From: Dehalogenimonas sp. W
GTDB taxonomy: Bacteria; Chloroflexota; Dehalococcoidia; Dehalococcoidales; Dehalococcoidaceae
Direction: 5' to 3'
Length of the DNA: 64,000 bases
Assembly: GCF_037094495.1 (NCBI RefSeq)
Contig: NZ_CP146612.1
Span: 124,001-188,000, forward strand
Shown: positions 1 to 8,448 of the stretch, one piece after another
Layout: each line of letters begins with the position of its first letter
Numbering within the stretch: the first letter of the stretch is position 1
Translations under genes and position numbers: made by a program
Notes under the pieces: generated by a model
Told to the model about the DNA's origin: nothing
The model's database searches: none
The model's input: the letters and a program-made list of their open reading frames with translations, nothing else

Positions 1-2
1 TG

Positions 3-377
3 GATCACGCCTCAATTCTGCGCCATCTATCCGAACTGCCGTGGCTGCCGACAGCCCTGCTGGCCGACAACATCCACTGGGACAATATTGATGACCGTTC
101 CGCCAAAGCTACCATTACCGACGGCGATTTGAGCGCATCCGGCACTTTTTATTTCAACGAACAAGATGAAATTACCGGTTTCGCTGCGCCGGAGCGCTTT
201 CGCTCCGACAGCGGAAAAATGGAGCCGTGGTCAGGAAATTTCAGTAATTATCAGGAGTTCGGCGGTTACCGGATACCCACCGCGGCCAGAGCCGTTTGGA
301 ACGCCCCGGACGGTGATTTTGAGTATATCCAGCTTGCCATCAGCGAGGCCGCGTTTAACCTGCCGCCAGGCGATTAA
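3..377 (+). CDS. C-terminal part of a DUF6544-like protein (partial)
   Basis: An open frame enters from the left edge and ends at the TAA at 375-377, giving about 124 C-terminal residues; the start lies outside the window. The end of the protein carries a W-x-G ... Y-x-x-x-G-G-Y-x-I-P-T ... W pattern followed by a YIQLAI stretch, as in the uncharacterised DUF6544/DUF6920 family of bacterial proteins. No catalytic motif is visible and function is unknown. It converges with the HAD phosphatase gene, overlapping its stop by 4 bases. The family assignment is from memory of the motif spacing and is tentative; that the region is coding is secure. Confidence 0.6.
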   Translation, partial: DHASILRHLSELPWLPTALLADNIHWDNIDDRSAKATITDGDLSASGTFYFNEQDEITGFAAPERFRSDSGKMEPWSGNFSNYQEFGGYRIPTAARAVWNAPDGDFEYIQLAISEAAFNLPPGD

Positions 378-1192
378 ATCAGGTAACGCTCTATCGCTGC
401 CGCTACGCCGGACTCCTCCACTCCGAGGGTAATATGGTCGGCAACAGCCTTTAGTTCGTCACGGGCATTACCCATCGCCACCTTCAGTCCGGCTCTCGCC
501 AAGAGTGGCAGGTCGTTGGTGCCGTCACCGATAGCCATAACCCGATCCAGTCCGATGCCAAAATGTTCCGCCAGCCGGTCCAAAGCCGCACCCTTGGAAA
601 CACCGGGGTCTACTACATTAATAAATTTCATCTCCGGATAGGCCGGCGTCCGGGCTTCGGAACCATGCAACCGGCCGTTGAAGTGTTCCATAAATAACCG
701 GGCTTTGGCTTCTTCAAGGTCATTATGAACCATGAGTTCACACTTGATAATCGTTTGCTGCCCGATTATGTCATCAAAATCAGCCAGTGTACTCCGCAGG
801 CCAAAGAACTCACGATGAATTTTATCCGCCCAGGTTATCTCCTCCACAAAGTAGCGGTCAATGGCGTAAAGCTCCAGATAAACATCATTAGCCCGGGCAA
901 AGGCCACTCCGGACTGAAGTGTCGCTGAGTTGATCGGCTGCATATGCACCGTCTCCCGGCGGCTCAGGTCATATACCAGGGCCCCGTCAAAGAAAATATG
1001 GACGCCGTTCAAACCAAGCTCAGCGATAACCCCCCGGCTGGCTTCAATGACCCTTCCGGTTGAAAGCGCCACTTTGACGCCGGCGGCCTGTGCCCCGGCG
1101 ATAGCGGTCTTATCAGCCTCGGAAATACCGCCGCGGGCGTTCACCAGTGTTCCGTCAATATCCACAACCAGTAATTCGTATTTCAGCTTCAA
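374..1192 (-). CDS. HAD-superfamily phosphatase, Cof type
   Basis: A 272-residue cytosolic Mg-dependent phosphohydrolase, normal length for the Cof/YbiV subgroup. All HAD motifs are visible: motif I DIDGTLV near residues 11-17 (nucleophile and acid/base Asp), motif II STGR near 44-47, motif III Lys in VSKGAAL near 198-204, and motif IV GDGTND near 222-227. The region between motifs II and III is the type II cap that sets substrate choice, typically sugar phosphates or FMN/PLP-type phosphates; the exact substrate cannot be read. It stands alone between the convergent upstream gene and the divergent mutS, with about 90 bases separating the two starts, which must hold both promoters. Confidence 0.9.
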   Translation of the reverse strand: MKLKYELLVVDIDGTLVNARGGISEADKTAIAGAQAAGVKVALSTGRVIEASRGVIAELGLNGVHIFFDGALVYDLSRRETVHMQPINSATLQSGVAFARANDVYLELYAIDRYFVEEITWADKIHREFFGLRSTLADFDDIIGQQTIIKCELMVHNDLEEAKARLFMEHFNGRLHGSEARTPAYPEMKFINVVDPGVSKGAALDRLAEHFGIGLDRVMAIGDGTNDLPLLARAGLKVAMGNARDELKAVADHITLGVEESGVAAAIERYLI

Positions 1193-1281
1193 TCAATCCC
1201 CCCAGTCAAGACTTCAAATAATACCAGAAATTCCGTCTTAAATGCTGACAGCCGCCGCCGCCATCAGGTACAATAACCGCC

Positions 1282-3834
1282 ATGAGCCAATCAAGCCTCA
1301 CGCCGTTACGCGCCCAGTACCTGAGCATCAAAAAACGTTACCCGGAAGCCATTGTTTTCTTCCGGCTGGGGGACTTTTACGAGACCTTTGACACCGATGC
1401 CGAAATTACCGCCCGGGAACTGGAAATCGTCCTGACCGGGCGCGAAATGGGGAAAGGCGTCAAGGTGCCCATGGCCGGCATACCGTACCATGCGGTGGAC
1501 AATTACCTGGCGCGGCTCATCAGCCGCGGCCACAAGGTAGCAATCTGTGAGCAGACCACCCGCCCGGATGATAATAAAGGCTTGATGGAACGGGAGGTGG
1601 TGCGGTTGGTCACGCCGGGTACTGTCGTGGAACCGGGTCTATTGGACGGCCGGCGGAACAATTATCTGACCGCAGTGGCCCCCGGAGACAGTGAAGCCGG
1701 GATCGCCTTTATTGATATTTCCACCGGCGAATTTGCGGCCGCCCAGATGCCGCTGGCAAGAATAGAATCAGAACTGGAACGGTTGCGTCCGGCCGAGATA
1801 ATTCTGCCGCAGGACAGCCTTTTCCAACCGATTTTTAAAACTCCTCTGACCCGGGCTGACGCCCGGGATTTTGAACCGGAATCAGCCGCCGAATTGCTCA
1901 AAGAGACGTTCAGCGTCAATACCCTTGAAGGATATGGGGTCGCCGCCTTGCCGCTGGCCACTGCGGCCGCCGGTGCCGTCATCAGCTATTTGCGGGAAAC
2001 CCACCAGGGAGCAGTTAACGGCATCAGTCATCTGTCGGCTTACTCCGTCAGTGATTATATGGCGCTGGATGAAAACACCGTCGTCAATCTGGAAATCTTT
2101 CAGAACGCCACCACTCGGAATACGGCCGGCTCCCTCCTGGGTATCCTGGACGTTACCCGCACTCCAATGGGCGCCCGCCTGCTGCGGCGGTGGCTGGGAC
2201 AACCTTTGTTAAGTATCCCGTCCATCAGGGAACGTCAGGACGCGGTGGACTGGCTGTTCAGCCAGCACCAAGTGCTGGCTGAACTGGAGCGGTGGCTGAA
2301 GTCATTCACTGATCTGGAACGCCTGGCCAACCGGGTCCGCGCCGGTTCCGCCCTGCCACGGGAAATCATCGCTCTCAAACGATCCCTGGAGGCGGCTCCG
2401 GAATTGGGGCGTGCCCTGAACGATAAGTCAGTTGCCGAACTTAAAGCCAATCTCAAGGAACACACCGACCTGATTGCCTTAATTGAACAAGGTCTTGAAG
2501 CCGAACCATCAGGCACGGTGGGCGAAGGCGGCACAATCCGTGCTGGTTTTTCCGCAGAACTGGATGAATTGCGCGATATGGCTACCGGCGCCAAAGGATA
2601 TATCACCCGGCTGGAAACCGAAGAAAGAGCCGCCACCGGCATCAAAAATCTCAAAGTGGGCTACAATCAGGTTTTCGGTTACTATCTGGAGGTATCCGCC
2701 GCTAATCTGGCCCAGGTTCCGGAACGCTTCATACGCAAGCAGACACTGGCCAATGCTGAACGTTACATTACACCGGAACTGAAGGAATATGAAGCCCAAA
2801 TCCTTAGCTCCCGCGAACGGCTGGCCGATATGGAAACAGCCATCTACCGCCGCATACTGGGTCAAATCACCGAATTTCATCAGTCCTTGCTGGCGCTGGC
2901 CGACGCCGTCGCCAGATTAGACACACTGACCGCCTTTGCCTCAGTGGCAGCAGCCAATAGTTATGTTAAGCCTGCCATCACTGACAGTTCCGACCTGCTC
3001 GTTGTCGGCGGCCGGCACCCGGTGGTTGAAGCCGGCCTGCCGCCCGGTCAATTTATCGCCAACGACTCCACGCTGTCGGTAGACAAAGGGCTGCTGGTGA
3101 TTCTTACCGGTCCCAATATGGCTGGTAAATCCACTTATCTCAAGCAAACGGCGCTGATTGTGCTCATGGCCCAGATAGGTTGCTTTGTACCGGCGGCCGC
3201 CGCCGAAATCGGCCTGTGCGACCGTATTTTCACCCGTATCGGCGCCCACGAAGATCTGGCTGCCGGTAAATCCACCTTTATGGTGGAAATGGTAGAAACG
3301 GCGAATATCCTGACCAATGCCACCGGCAAAAGCCTGCTGATTCTGGATGAAATCGGCCGCGGTACGTCCACTTATGACGGGCTGGCCATTGCCCGCGCTG
3401 TAGTGGAATATATCCATACCCATTTGCACGCCAGAACACTCTTCGCCACTCATTATCATGAACTGGTTGCCATGGCCAACCATCTGCCGGGCATTCGCAA
3501 TTTCAATGTCGCTGTGTCTGAAGACCGGGGAGAAGTGGTCTTCCTGCACCATATCGTGCCGGGCGGTGTGGACAAAAGCTACGGCATCCATGTGGCCAAA
3601 CTGGCTGGTCTGCCCAAACCGGTCATAAAACGGGCTAATGAAGTCCTGCTGGAATTGGAATCCCTAAAAACAGGAGCCCAACCAGCCCGAAGTAAACAAG
3701 CCCCGCCACAGTTGTCCCTGTTCCAGCCGCCACAGCCCCGGGTCGCTGTTGAACTGGCAAAATTAGATGTGGATGCCCTGACGCCGCGTCAGGCATTGGA
3801 GAAGTTATACGAGCTGAAGGATATAGTGGAATGA
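1282..3834 (+). CDS. mutS: DNA mismatch repair ATPase MutS
   Basis: 850 residues, full MutS1 length. The N-terminal mismatch-sensing domain has the G-D-F-Y-E motif (Phe32-Tyr-Glu34) that stacks on mispaired bases. The connector and lever/clamp domains follow. The C-terminal ABC-type ATPase has Walker A GPNMAGKST near 609-617, Walker B LLILDEIGRGTS near 685 and the FATHYHEL switch. It binds mismatches as a dimer and recruits MutL after ATP binding. A C-terminal tail rich in Q/P precedes a short helical end resembling the tetramerisation segment. No mutL follows here; a transposase remnant and a minus-strand operon lie downstream. No strong Shine-Dalgarno is seen before the ATG, but the start agrees with the family N-terminus. 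Confidence 0.97.
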   Translation: MSQSSLTPLRAQYLSIKKRYPEAIVFFRLGDFYETFDTDAEITARELEIVLTGREMGKGVKVPMAGIPYHAVDNYLARLISRGHKVAICEQTTRPDDNKGLMEREVVRLVTPGTVVEPGLLDGRRNNYLTAVAPGDSEAGIAFIDISTGEFAAAQMPLARIESELERLRPAEIILPQDSLFQPIFKTPLTRADARDFEPESAAELLKETFSVNTLEGYGVAALPLATAAAGAVISYLRETHQGAVNGISHLSAYSVSDYMALDENTVVNLEIFQNATTRNTAGSLLGILDVTRTPMGARLLRRWLGQPLLSIPSIRERQDAVDWLFSQHQVLAELERWLKSFTDLERLANRVRAGSALPREIIALKRSLEAAPELGRALNDKSVAELKANLKEHTDLIALIEQGLEAEPSGTVGEGGTIRAGFSAELDELRDMATGAKGYITRLETEERAATGIKNLKVGYNQVFGYYLEVSAANLAQVPERFIRKQTLANAERYITPELKEYEAQILSSRERLADMETAIYRRILGQITEFHQSLLALADAVARLDTLTAFASVAAANSYVKPAITDSSDLLVVGGRHPVVEAGLPPGQFIANDSTLSVDKGLLVILTGPNMAGKSTYLKQTALIVLMAQIGCFVPAAAAEIGLCDRIFTRIGAHEDLAAGKSTFMVEMVETANILTNATGKSLLILDEIGRGTSTYDGLAIARAVVEYIHTHLHARTLFATHYHELVAMANHLPGIRNFNVAVSEDRGEVVFLHHIVPGGVDKSYGIHVAKLAGLPKPVIKRANEVLLELESLKTGAQPARSKQAPPQLSLFQPPQPRVAVELAKLDVDALTPRQALEKLYELKDIVE

Positions 3835-3851
3835 ATGACCACGGAGGATAA

Positions 3852-3989
3852 CAGGGCATCCAAGTCTGGCAAAGAAATCACTACGAACATATTATTCGCA
3901 CCAAACAGGACTTAGCCCAACTCTGCGAATACGTGAATACTAACCATTTGCGGTGGCTGGAAGACAACGAAAATCCAGCCACCGCGTAA
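3852..3989 (+). pseudogene. remnant of REP-associated (Y1/IS200-like) transposase C-terminus
   Basis: In the gap after mutS, frame 3852-3989 reads 45 residues beginning QGIQVWQRNHYEHIIRT and ending in a typical E-Y-V-x-x-N-x-L-R-W-x-x-D-x-E-N-P tail. This is the characteristic C-terminal end of REP-associated tyrosine transposases (RAYT). The frame is closed by a TAA directly upstream at 3849-3851, and no HUH or catalytic Tyr domain is present, so it is a fragment of a mostly deleted gene, not a functional transposase. Confidence 0.7.
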
Positions 3990-4027
3990 ATTTGTATCTA
4001 CTTAAACGGATCTATCGCCACCCTTTG

Positions 4028-5302
4028 TTATTCGTACCGCAGCGCCTCCACCGGGTCCAGCCTGGCTGCACGCCCGGCGGGATACAACCCGGCCAGCAGA
4101 CTGACGGCGGTGGTTAATAATATTACCCCAGGAATCAGCCAAACCGGAAAGGCCGTCAACTCAAATCCGGGGAAATCCGACAGGAAGGTTCGTGCTCCAA
4201 TGAAGTTAAGCGCTTGTCCGGCCAGCAGCGCCAAACCGCCGCCGATGGCCCCGCCCAGAAAGCCTAATGTAGCGCCCTCGGTGGTGAACAGCCAGCGGAT
4301 GTTGCCGCGAGTGGCTCCCACTGCTTTCATCACGCCAATCTCCCGGGTCCGTTCATGGATGGCCATCAGCAATGTGTTAATGATGCCGATGGCGGCCACA
4401 ATCAGGGCAATCACCCCGAAAGCCGACAGACCAACCTGAATCACGCCGAAAACGCTGTTTATCTGCGCCAGTATGTCTTCCGGAGTAGTAGCGGAAAAGC
4501 CCATATCTTTAACCGCCTGGGCAATGGCCGGTACCTGTTCAGCAGTATCAGCCTTCAGCTGCAGAAAAAATCCCGGCTGGGCTTCGGAATACCGCTGCGG
4601 ATTGCCCTGGTAATAGCGCGCCATTTCAATAGCATCCGCCTGAGGGATCAGCACTTCGGCACTGGAAACCTGTTTATCTATGACGCCGGCCACCGTAAAG
4701 GTATAATCCCGCGACTCCAGCGTATAAGCGTTCTGGGTGCCGACATTGATGGTAATGGTACGCCCCACAGCTGAACCGTCATCCGGCCAGCCGAAAGCCT
4801 CCAGATAGTTGTAGGCAATCAGGGCGACACCGGTGTCGCCATCCTTAAACGTGTCACCCTGGAACAGCGGCCTGATGGCGGCTTCATATCCGGCCACTCC
4901 GCTCACACTGACGGTATATATTTTGCCGGAGGTCTCAGGTTGAATATATCGTGCGGAAACATTAACCAGATAATCCACCCGCTCCACGCCGGGAATGGCT
5001 TTTAAGGCCGTTACATCGTCCGGAGTGAACGGATTGACTACGATGGTCTCCGTCGTCTTGATTTCCTGGGGCCCGCCGCCACCGAAACCGCTGAGTTCCT
5101 GCCCGGAGGAAACAATTATGGCCGTGTCAGGAAAATTAAGCCCGAACTGCCCGACCACAAAAGACTGCAAACCCGACCCCAGCGATACCACCAGTGAGAT
5201 CAACGTTGCACCGATAACCACGGCCAGCACCGTCAGCGAGGTACGCAACTTGCGGCGCCACAGGTTGGAAAAGGCCATACTTAATAATTCGTTAATTTTC
5301 AT
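4028..5302 (-). CDS. MacB/FtsX-type ABC transporter permease
   Basis: 424-residue inner-membrane permease of the MacB/LolC/FtsX type. There is a single N-terminal membrane helix (about residues 21-43) after a positively charged start containing NLWRRKLRT, a large extracytoplasmic MacB_PCD domain (about 45-290), then three C-terminal helices (about 292-315, 345-365, 385-410) with the ERTREIGVMKAVGAT coupling motif between the first two. It overlaps the ATPase gene upstream by 11 bases, so the pair is co-translated. Family members act mechanically on lipoproteins, peptides or antibiotics; the cargo is not evident. It is the last gene of the padR-led operon. Confidence 0.93.
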   Translation of the reverse strand: MKINELLSMAFSNLWRRKLRTSLTVLAVVIGATLISLVVSLGSGLQSFVVGQFGLNFPDTAIIVSSGQELSGFGGGGPQEIKTTETIVVNPFTPDDVTALKAIPGVERVDYLVNVSARYIQPETSGKIYTVSVSGVAGYEAAIRPLFQGDTFKDGDTGVALIAYNYLEAFGWPDDGSAVGRTITINVGTQNAYTLESRDYTFTVAGVIDKQVSSAEVLIPQADAIEMARYYQGNPQRYSEAQPGFFLQLKADTAEQVPAIAQAVKDMGFSATTPEDILAQINSVFGVIQVGLSAFGVIALIVAAIGIINTLLMAIHERTREIGVMKAVGATRGNIRWLFTTEGATLGFLGGAIGGGLALLAGQALNFIGARTFLSDFPGFELTAFPVWLIPGVILLTTAVSLLAGLYPAGRAARLDPVEALRYE

Positions 5303-5975
5303 GCTGGGTATCTCCAGTAATCAGTCCGTCTCGTAAATTCACCACCCGGCGCGCCCGGCCGGCCAGTTCGGCATCATGGGTCGCCACCAGCAGCGTAATG
5401 CCCTTTTCCTTATTAAGGGCGCCCAGTAAATCCATTATCCGGCCACCGTTGGCGGTATCCAGATTGCCGGTGGGCTCATCCGCCACAATCAGTCCGGGAT
5501 CGGTCACCAAAGCCCGGGCAATACTCACGCGCTGGCGTTCGCCGCCGGAAAGCTGGTTAGGCCGGTGATCAGCCCGGTGTGCCATGCCCACGGCTTCAAG
5601 CGCCTCCCTGGCCTTTTTTAGGCGCTCTGTCTTTCCCAGTCCGGCAAAAATCAGCGGAATAGCCACATTTTCAACGGCCGAATAGGTCGGATGAAGATGA
5701 AATGCCTGGAAAACAAACCCGATATTGTGGTTGCGATAAGCCGCAAGTTGCCCATCGGAAGCCCGGCTCAAATCCTTGCCGTCAACCACGATACTGCCGG
5801 AGGAAGGGGTATCCAGCCCGCCGATAAGGTGCAGCAGCGTACTCTTGCCGGAGCCGGAAGGCCCGACAAAGGCGGCAAATTCGCCCTTTTCAATCTCCAA
5901 ACTCACCCCGGCCAATGCATGCACCGTTTCCTCGCCCAGCCGGTAGTCTTTTTTCAAATTTTCTACTTGTATCAT
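5292..5975 (-). CDS. ABC transporter ATP-binding protein (MacB/LolD type)
   Basis: 227 residues, a single ABC ATPase domain. Walker A is GPSGSGKST near residues 38-46. The ABC signature is LSGGERQRV near 142-150. Walker B is LIVADEPTGNLD near 158-169, with the TGNLD D-loop typical of the LolD/MacB/FtsE clade, and the H-loop is ATHD. It powers the permease encoded just downstream, with which it overlaps. It starts 11 bases after the stop of the ABC-2 permease gene, so all five minus-strand genes from 8360 down to 4028 form a plausible single transcript under the PadR repressor. Confidence 0.95.
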   Translation of the reverse strand: MIQVENLKKDYRLGEETVHALAGVSLEIEKGEFAAFVGPSGSGKSTLLHLIGGLDTPSSGSIVVDGKDLSRASDGQLAAYRNHNIGFVFQAFHLHPTYSAVENVAIPLIFAGLGKTERLKKAREALEAVGMAHRADHRPNQLSGGERQRVSIARALVTDPGLIVADEPTGNLDTANGGRIMDLLGALNKEKGITLLVATHDAELAGRARRVVNLRDGLITGDTQHEN

Positions 5976-5986
5976 TTACTCCTCAA

Positions 5987-6781
5987 TCAGTCGCGTCGGC
6001 TGAATGCCGCCGCCGCCGTTAATAGAAATACCAGACCGAACGCCACCACCACCATCATATCATCCATCACGCTCATCGTATGATTAAATACCGTTACCCC
6101 GATGACCGACCCATCGGCCGGTGCGCCCAGAAACAGCTGCCTTACCGCATCGGCACCGTAAGTCAGCGGATTTACCTTGGACAGCGCTCCCAGCCAGGCC
6201 GGCACATTGCCCAGTGGAAAAAATACCCCGGAGGCAAACATCAAGGGCAACAACAATACCTGCATCACCATCTGGAAACCCTGCTGACTTTTCATCCGGG
6301 AACCCAGCAAAAGCCCCATGCCGGAGAATGAGAGTGAAATCAGCACCAGCACCGGTATCAGTTGCAATACCAGAGCCACATCCAGCGGCACATCAAGAAA
6401 AGGTGCCAGTACCAGCATGATCAGCCCCTGGAACAAAGCAACAATGGCCGTGCCGATAGCTTTGCCGGCAATAATGCCGCTGCGCGGCAGCGGTGCCACC
6501 AACACTTCTTTCAGGAAGCCGAACTCCCGGTCCCAGACGATGGATAAACCGCTCATCAGCGAAATCTGAAAGGCCGTCATAGCGATAATACCGGGATACA
6601 TGAACTGGGTAAAATTGACACCGGGCAACAGTGCGCCGATAGTATTGGTGAAACCGGCACCAAAAACGATGAGCAACAGCACCGGCATGGTAAACGAGGA
6701 TATCAACCTGGTCTTGTTGTTGAAAAACCGCAGCAACTCCCGATACGCGGTAACCCAGACCGCACGATATACCATAGTCAT
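5987..6781 (-). CDS. ABC-2 type transporter permease (DrrB-like)
   Basis: 264 residues with six predicted membrane helices. The ABC-2 family segment contains DREFGFLKEVLVAPLPRSGIIAGK between helices 2 and 3 and an LLLPLMFASGVFFPL helix, as in daunorubicin-resistance-type DrrB permeases. The start codon overlaps the last base of the ATPase gene upstream (6781), so translation is coupled. Together the two genes encode a two-component multidrug or lipid exporter. The substrate is unknown. The adjacent PadR gene fits the common arrangement in which a PadR repressor controls a DrrAB-like pump in response to a toxic ligand. Confidence 0.93.
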   Translation of the reverse strand: MTMVYRAVWVTAYRELLRFFNNKTRLISSFTMPVLLLIVFGAGFTNTIGALLPGVNFTQFMYPGIIAMTAFQISLMSGLSIVWDREFGFLKEVLVAPLPRSGIIAGKAIGTAIVALFQGLIMLVLAPFLDVPLDVALVLQLIPVLVLISLSFSGMGLLLGSRMKSQQGFQMVMQVLLLPLMFASGVFFPLGNVPAWLGALSKVNPLTYGADAVRQLFLGAPADGSVIGVTVFNHTMSVMDDMMVVVAFGLVFLLTAAAAFSRRD

Positions 6782-7776
6782 TAGTGCATTCCCCCCTGAA
6801 TCCGTCGTTGCCGTTTGATCATGGCCAGCGGATCGGCGGCTTCCGCCCGAATCTCACGACCGGTATGCTTGAGGAAAACGTCATCCAGTGTCGGCCGCCG
6901 AATGCCGACCGACAACAAACTGCCGGTAAATTGCCTGACGAATTCCGGCAAAAACTGCTCGCCGTGCTGCACGCTGAAGACCACATTGTCGTCCTTGAGG
7001 CCGGCTTCAATACCGAACTGCTGCCGGATTTCGGCTATAGCGGCATTATTGTCGGCGGTCTTGATGGTCACCAGATCCCCGCCGACACTGTCCTTGAGCT
7101 TCTCCGGAGTGCCCAGCGCCACAATTTTGCCATAATCAATAATAGCGATGCGGTCACAGTTCTCGGCTTCTTCCATATAGTGGGTGGTCATGAAAATGGT
7201 CAGACCGGTTTGCTCTTGCAGCCGTTTGATATGATCCCATATATTACGGCGGGTCTGCGGGTCCAGGCCAATCGTCGGCTCATCCAGAAACAGTACTTTG
7301 GGCTGATGGATCAGGCCCCGAGCAATTTCCAGCCGCCGCTTCATCCCGCCGGAAAAAGTATTGATCTGGTCTTTACGACGGTCCCACAGTTCCACCATCT
7401 CCATGAGTTCCCGGATCCGGGTCTCCCGCTCCGCCGGCGGCACTCCATAAGCATAGGCATGAAACCGCAGGTTTTGTTCCGCGTTCAGGTAGTCATCCAG
7501 CGTCGGTTCTTGAAAAACCAGACCAATAGAACGTCGGACGTCATCAGTCTGCATAATGACATCGTAACCGTTGACTTTGGCGTTGCCGCTGGTCGGCAGA
7601 AGCAGCGTACACAGGATGTTGATGGTGGTTGTTTTCCCGGCCCCGTTAGGTCCCAGAAAACCGAATATCTCCCCCTCACCAACGGTGAAACTGACATCTT
7701 TGACCGCTTCCAGTTTTCCGAAGGAGCGATGCAGCCCGGATACTTCAATTATGGGTGACTTGCTGTTATCAGCCAT
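6781..7776 (-). CDS. ABC exporter ATP-binding protein (DrrA-like)
   Basis: 331 residues. The ABC domain (1-240) has Walker A GPNGAGKTTT, signature FSGGMKRRLE, Walker B VLFLDEPTIGLDPQTRR and H-loop TTHYMEEAE; the C-terminal 90 residues are the DUF4162-like extension typical of daunorubicin-resistance DrrA proteins. It energises the permease encoded by the overlapping next gene. It lies 17 bases downstream of the padR stop, consistent with PadR-controlled co-transcription. Confidence 0.95.
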   Translation of the reverse strand: MADNSKSPIIEVSGLHRSFGKLEAVKDVSFTVGEGEIFGFLGPNGAGKTTTINILCTLLLPTSGNAKVNGYDVIMQTDDVRRSIGLVFQEPTLDDYLNAEQNLRFHAYAYGVPPAERETRIRELMEMVELWDRRKDQINTFSGGMKRRLEIARGLIHQPKVLFLDEPTIGLDPQTRRNIWDHIKRLQEQTGLTIFMTTHYMEEAENCDRIAIIDYGKIVALGTPEKLKDSVGGDLVTIKTADNNAAIAEIRQQFGIEAGLKDDNVVFSVQHGEQFLPEFVRQFTGSLLSVGIRRPTLDDVFLKHTGREIRAEAADPLAMIKRQRRIQGGMH

Positions 7777-7793
7777 GCAACCCCCTGGCTCTT

Positions 7794-8342
7794 TTAATTT
7801 TCATCATTTGGCTCTTCCAGAATTTTCTCAATGTCGCGGCAAGCCTCGGCGATGCTCTTCTTGATGCCGGATATCTGCCGCTGGGATAAATTACCCATCT
7901 TTTTGCCGAACAACTGACGCAGACGCTGCAAGTCGCCGATAGTGTCCTGCCACTCGGCCTTGTTGAACTGTTGCATCCGGTGTTCCGAGATATGCTTGAG
8001 ATGGTCAATAACCAGGTGGCGTTCCTTGAGTAATTTCAGGCCGGCCTCGGTGATGGTATAGGTCTTGCGCCCTTCCTGATCCTCGGAACTGACCATACCG
8101 TTGTCCTGGAGTTTTTGCAGCACCGGATAAATACTGCCCGGACTGGGAGTATAAAAGCCGTGAGACCGTTCCTCCATTTCCCGGATTAAATCATATCCAT
8201 GGCTGGGCTTTTCCCGCAGCATGTCCAGTAAAATAAACTTGAGGACACCCTTTTCAAAAAAGCGGTGCGCCCGCCCCGGACCGAACGACGGCCAGCCGGG
8301 GGCCATGTGCCGCCGAATGCATAATCTATGTAAAATATTCAT
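7794..8342 (-). CDS. PadR family transcriptional regulator
   Basis: Winged-helix repressor. The PadR domain contains ILLDMLREKPSHGYDLIREMEERS, the PGSIYPVLQKLQDNGMV recognition part and the wing EGRKTYTITEAG; a C-terminal helical dimerisation segment follows. An in-frame ATG exists at 8358-8360, but a 16-bp palindrome (8342-8357) would then lie inside the coding region. I place the start at the ATG at 8340-8342; a still later ATG at about 8304-8306 (MAPGWPSFGPG) also matches how many family members begin. It heads the ABC-transporter operon and most likely represses it by binding the adjacent palindrome until a toxic compound is sensed. Confidence 0.88.
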   Translation of the reverse strand: MNILHRLCIRRHMAPGWPSFGPGRAHRFFEKGVLKFILLDMLREKPSHGYDLIREMEERSHGFYTPSPGSIYPVLQKLQDNGMVSSEDQEGRKTYTITEAGLKLLKERHLVIDHLKHISEHRMQQFNKAEWQDTIGDLQRLRQLFGKKMGNLSQRQISGIKKSIAEACRDIEKILEEPNDEN

Positions 8343-8357
8343 TACGATATATCGTAA
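8342..8357. promoter_or_regulatory. probable PadR operator palindrome
   Basis: TTACGATATATCGTAA is a perfect 16-bp palindrome immediately upstream of the proposed padR start. A further related half-site, ACATATCGTTT, lies at 8358-8368. The position is that expected of an autoregulatory operator for the padR-ABC operon. That PadR binds it is inference. Confidence 0.55.
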
Positions 8358-8448
8358 CATATCGTTTTGATTTGGTCAAAATCAGACCTGCATAAACTAC
8401 GTCAAAGCTGATTTACCGAATCGCCTGATCCTGTGGTCGGGATCCTGC

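Noticed and set aside
2941-3591. Long minus-strand frame inside mutS
   Set aside because: Shadow of the strongly conserved MutS ATPase coding sequence; biased codon composition explains the open frame.
6784-7758. 324-codon plus-strand frame opposite the DrrA-like ATPase gene
   Set aside because: Antisense shadow; the minus-strand gene contains all ABC ATPase motifs.
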